Below are positions 34,187 through 35,445 of a DNA stretch of 35,445 nt, piece by piece. Position 1 is the stretch's first letter. Each line of letters starts with the position of its first letter. This stretch comes from Candidatus Palauibacter poriticola (GTDB taxonomy: Bacteria; Gemmatimonadota; Gemmatimonadetes; Palauibacterales; Palauibacteraceae), in NCBI GenBank assembly GCA_012270965.1, contig JAAXHJ010000072.1, positions 1 through 35,445 of the forward strand, written 5' to 3'. Both the position numbers and the translations under genes were made by a program. The notes beneath the pieces were generated by a model, which saw nothing but the letters and a program-made list of their open reading frames with translations, was not told the origin of the DNA and searched no databases.

Positions 34187-34879
34187 TCACGACAATGACG
34201 GCTGGCCGGACGCACTGGACCAAAACCTGCACACACTCGGCGCAAGTGTGCTTGAGTGCGTGCGAAGTGACCCCCAAGAGTGGACACCGCACCTCCGGGT
34301 ATATTGTGCTGCCCAGCCCTCTCGGTAGAAGTCCTCGATGATCTTCAGGGGTGGCCGGTCTCCGAGGGAGGAGTGACGGCGCACCCGATTGTAGTACCCG
34401 ATTCGGTCTTCGACGACGGCAGCGAGCTCTTCGAGCGAGCCGGCGTCGAGGATGAGCGACCGGTTCTCCACCTTGAACCGGCCGAAGCAGCTCTCCATCT
34501 TCGGGTTGTCCCGACGCGTACGGGACCTCCACCTGTCCGCCGCGTTGATGGTCCGCCGGGCCACGCTGGGCTTCGGCCGCGTTACCGCGCGCCGCAAGGG
34601 CAGATCCCACAGCCGGCGCAGCCGCTCCACCACCTTCCGCTGCACCCGGTGGCCGTACGTCTCCCCGAGCTCTGGCGCGGGCCGCCGGTGCCCGTACTCC
34701 GGGTGCGCCTCGGCGATCGCCTTCGACGGCACCTCCAGGTGCGCGTACTTCTCCGCGTGGGGGACCTTCGTCCCCGTGTGGTGGCACCACGTTGAGCGCG
34801 AGAGTCCGACCGCCAGGAGTCCGGGCCCCGGACCACACGCCTCGCGCGCCCCGGAGACGAGCACAACCTTCTCCGCCAC
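34187..34879 (-). pseudogene. IS3-family transposase OrfB, internally deleted
   Basis: The N-terminal part matches the OrfB helix-turn-helix region (HPEYGHRRPAPELGETYGH, then VERLRRLWDLPLRR). The C-terminal part matches the integrase end (NPKMESCFGRFKVEN, YYNRVRRHSSLGDRPP). The stretch between them, which carries the first two Asp of the DDE triad, is missing: TINAADRWR runs straight into TRRDNPKMES. Only the final Glu remains, so it cannot transpose. The C-terminal 30 residues read through the element's terminal repeat into host DNA, a further sign of decay. Confidence 0.8.
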
Positions 34880-35085
34880 GCTCGGCCGCTCCGGCCCAAG
34901 AAGCCTATAAAAGCGCGATGTCCACCTTCTTCCTGCCCAAGAGCCGCTCTAGAGGTCGCGGATCCGGCGCTCGTACTCGTTTACGGCCGTGTCCTCAGCG
35001 AAGATCTCCGGAGCCCGCTACCCGAAGTGCCGCTTCCAGAGCCCCACCGAGTTCGGGTGTAACCCCTGCGCCCTAGCAGGCCGTG
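34268..35085 (-). mobile_element. Degenerate IS3-family element
   Basis: TGACCCCCAAGAGTGGACACC begins at 34268 and looks like an IS3-type terminal repeat, which usually begins TGA and includes TGGACACC. The matching right repeat is not seen; the orfA side stops near 35085, where sequence belonging to the next element begins. The relic holds broken orfA and orfB. Confidence 0.6.
34880..35075 (-). pseudogene. IS3-family OrfA remnant
   Basis: Read on the minus strand, LHPNSVGLWKRHFG, a stop, RAPEIFAEDTAVNEYERRIRDL, then in a shifted frame RLLGRKKVDIALL, match the C-terminal half of IS3 OrfA (helix-turn-helix protein with a leucine zipper). It has at least two stops and one frameshift, and the N-terminal part is missing. 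It lies directly before the orfB remnant. Confidence 0.65.
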
Positions 35086-35150
35086 GATAAAGTCCATTCC
35101 GCGGCACCCTTGTGAATGGGTTAAATTAGGAGTACACAAGGACCTCGGCC

Positions 35151-35158
35151 GGAGGTGA
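35151..35158 (+). promoter_or_regulatory. Strong Shine-Dalgarno site of the IS1182 transposase
   Basis: GGAGGTGA five bases before ATG 35164. It fixes the start of the transposase. Confidence 0.65.
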
Positions 35159-35163
35159 CGGCG

Positions 35164-35445
35164 ATGGCGATAGGCAGAATGCCCGGCGAGCGGCAGGAGG
35201 AGCTGTTCATCGCGGCGAGTGCGGTTGGGGCGCTGGACAACCCGTTCCACGCGGCCTTGGACAAGCTCCCGCGCAAGAGCGGCTTCGACGAGTTCGCGGA
35301 GGATACGTGCCGGGAGTTCCACGCGGCCCGGATGGGCCGGCCGGGCCTTCCTCCCGGCGTGTACTTCCGGATGTTGATGGTCGGATACCTGGAGGGGATC
35401 GGCTCCGAGCGGGGTGTCTCGTGGCGTTGCGGGGACTCGATCTCG
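35164..35445 (+). CDS. IS1182-family transposase, N-terminal part (runs off the window)
   Basis: The first 94 residues are visible and open to the end of the window. The pattern GERQEELFIAASAVGALDNPFHAALDKL, then GRPGLPPGVYFRMLMVGYLEGIGSERGVSWRC, is the DUF772-type N-terminus of IS1182-family transposases, which go on to a DDE catalytic domain beyond 35445. The start ATG 35164 has a near-perfect GGAGGTGA. No defect is visible in this part. It lies next to the IS3 relic, and its element probably begins near 35085-35150, cutting off the relic's orfA. Confidence 0.85.
   Translation, partial: MAIGRMPGERQEELFIAASAVGALDNPFHAALDKLPRKSGFDEFAEDTCREFHAARMGRPGLPPGVYFRMLMVGYLEGIGSERGVSWRCGDSIS

Noticed and set aside
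1..35445. CRISPR array, prophage or secondary-metabolite cluster
   Set aside because: No regularly spaced repeats, phage structural genes, or synthase genes were seen; the only repeats are short in-frame tandem ones.

Overview
The window comes from a bacterium of very high G+C content, about two thirds or more by eye. It has an outer membrane: there is a Kdo transferase, a protein ending in a TonB-plug-like segment, and a lipoprotein-type aminopeptidase. The protein styles (unfused VKOR plus DsbA-like pair, carboxypeptidase-regulatory/TonB-plug proteins, secreted creatininase-family hydrolase, LeuRS with HVGN in place of HIGH) resemble Gemmatimonadota or a related environmental lineage. That assignment is inference. 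No rRNA, tRNA, CRISPR array, prophage or biosynthetic gene cluster was recognised.

Layout. (1) 1-3087 is accessory DNA. An IS5-family element has its right end and a CTAG target copy at 1134-1137. It sits inside a type I restriction gene (hsdR), of which only the C-terminal third remains here, followed by an unknown protein. (2) 3347-4273 is a secreted creatininase-family hydrolase. (3) 11135-4289, minus strand, is a tightly packed operon: gyrA, a PLP threonine/serine dehydratase, a HAD phosphatase, a tail-anchored protein of unknown function, a DsbA-like oxidoreductase and VKOR. Most junctions overlap by 1-4 bases. (4) 11319-13188 is a propeller/carboxypeptidase-regulatory/TonB-plug protein broken by one frameshift. 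(5) 13346-18971 holds a metallophosphoesterase, a divergent saccharopine-dehydrogenase-like reductase, a glycosyltransferase and uvrA. (6) 19047-21154 is an ABC exporter coupled to a small PLDc_N-type membrane protein; waaA is on the opposite strand. (7) 22612-25303 is a translationally coupled trio: a D12-type DNA adenine methyltransferase, a zinc aminopeptidase-like lipoprotein and a YggX-like protein with two CxxC pairs. (8) 25408-33992 is core metabolism and transport: leuS, DoxX, an unknown Cys/His-rich protein, a CDF metal exporter, a small membrane protein, acetyl-CoA synthetase and an MFS transporter. (9) 34187 to the end is a transposon graveyard: an IS3-family relic that has lost its catalytic core, then the start of an intact-looking IS1182-family transposase.

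The most unusual theme is initiation. Several genes have a -35/-10 pair placed so that transcription should begin at, or within a few bases of, the start codon, giving leaderless mRNAs (19047, 28551, and more weakly 22612). The acs gene has the same arrangement in front of a 31-codon upstream ORF, whose stop overlaps the acs start codon as ATGA. No single clearly novel defence or biosynthetic system is evident. The best leads are the leaderless/uORF architecture, the methyltransferase-aminopeptidase-YggX unit and the tail-anchored protein in the gyrA operon.
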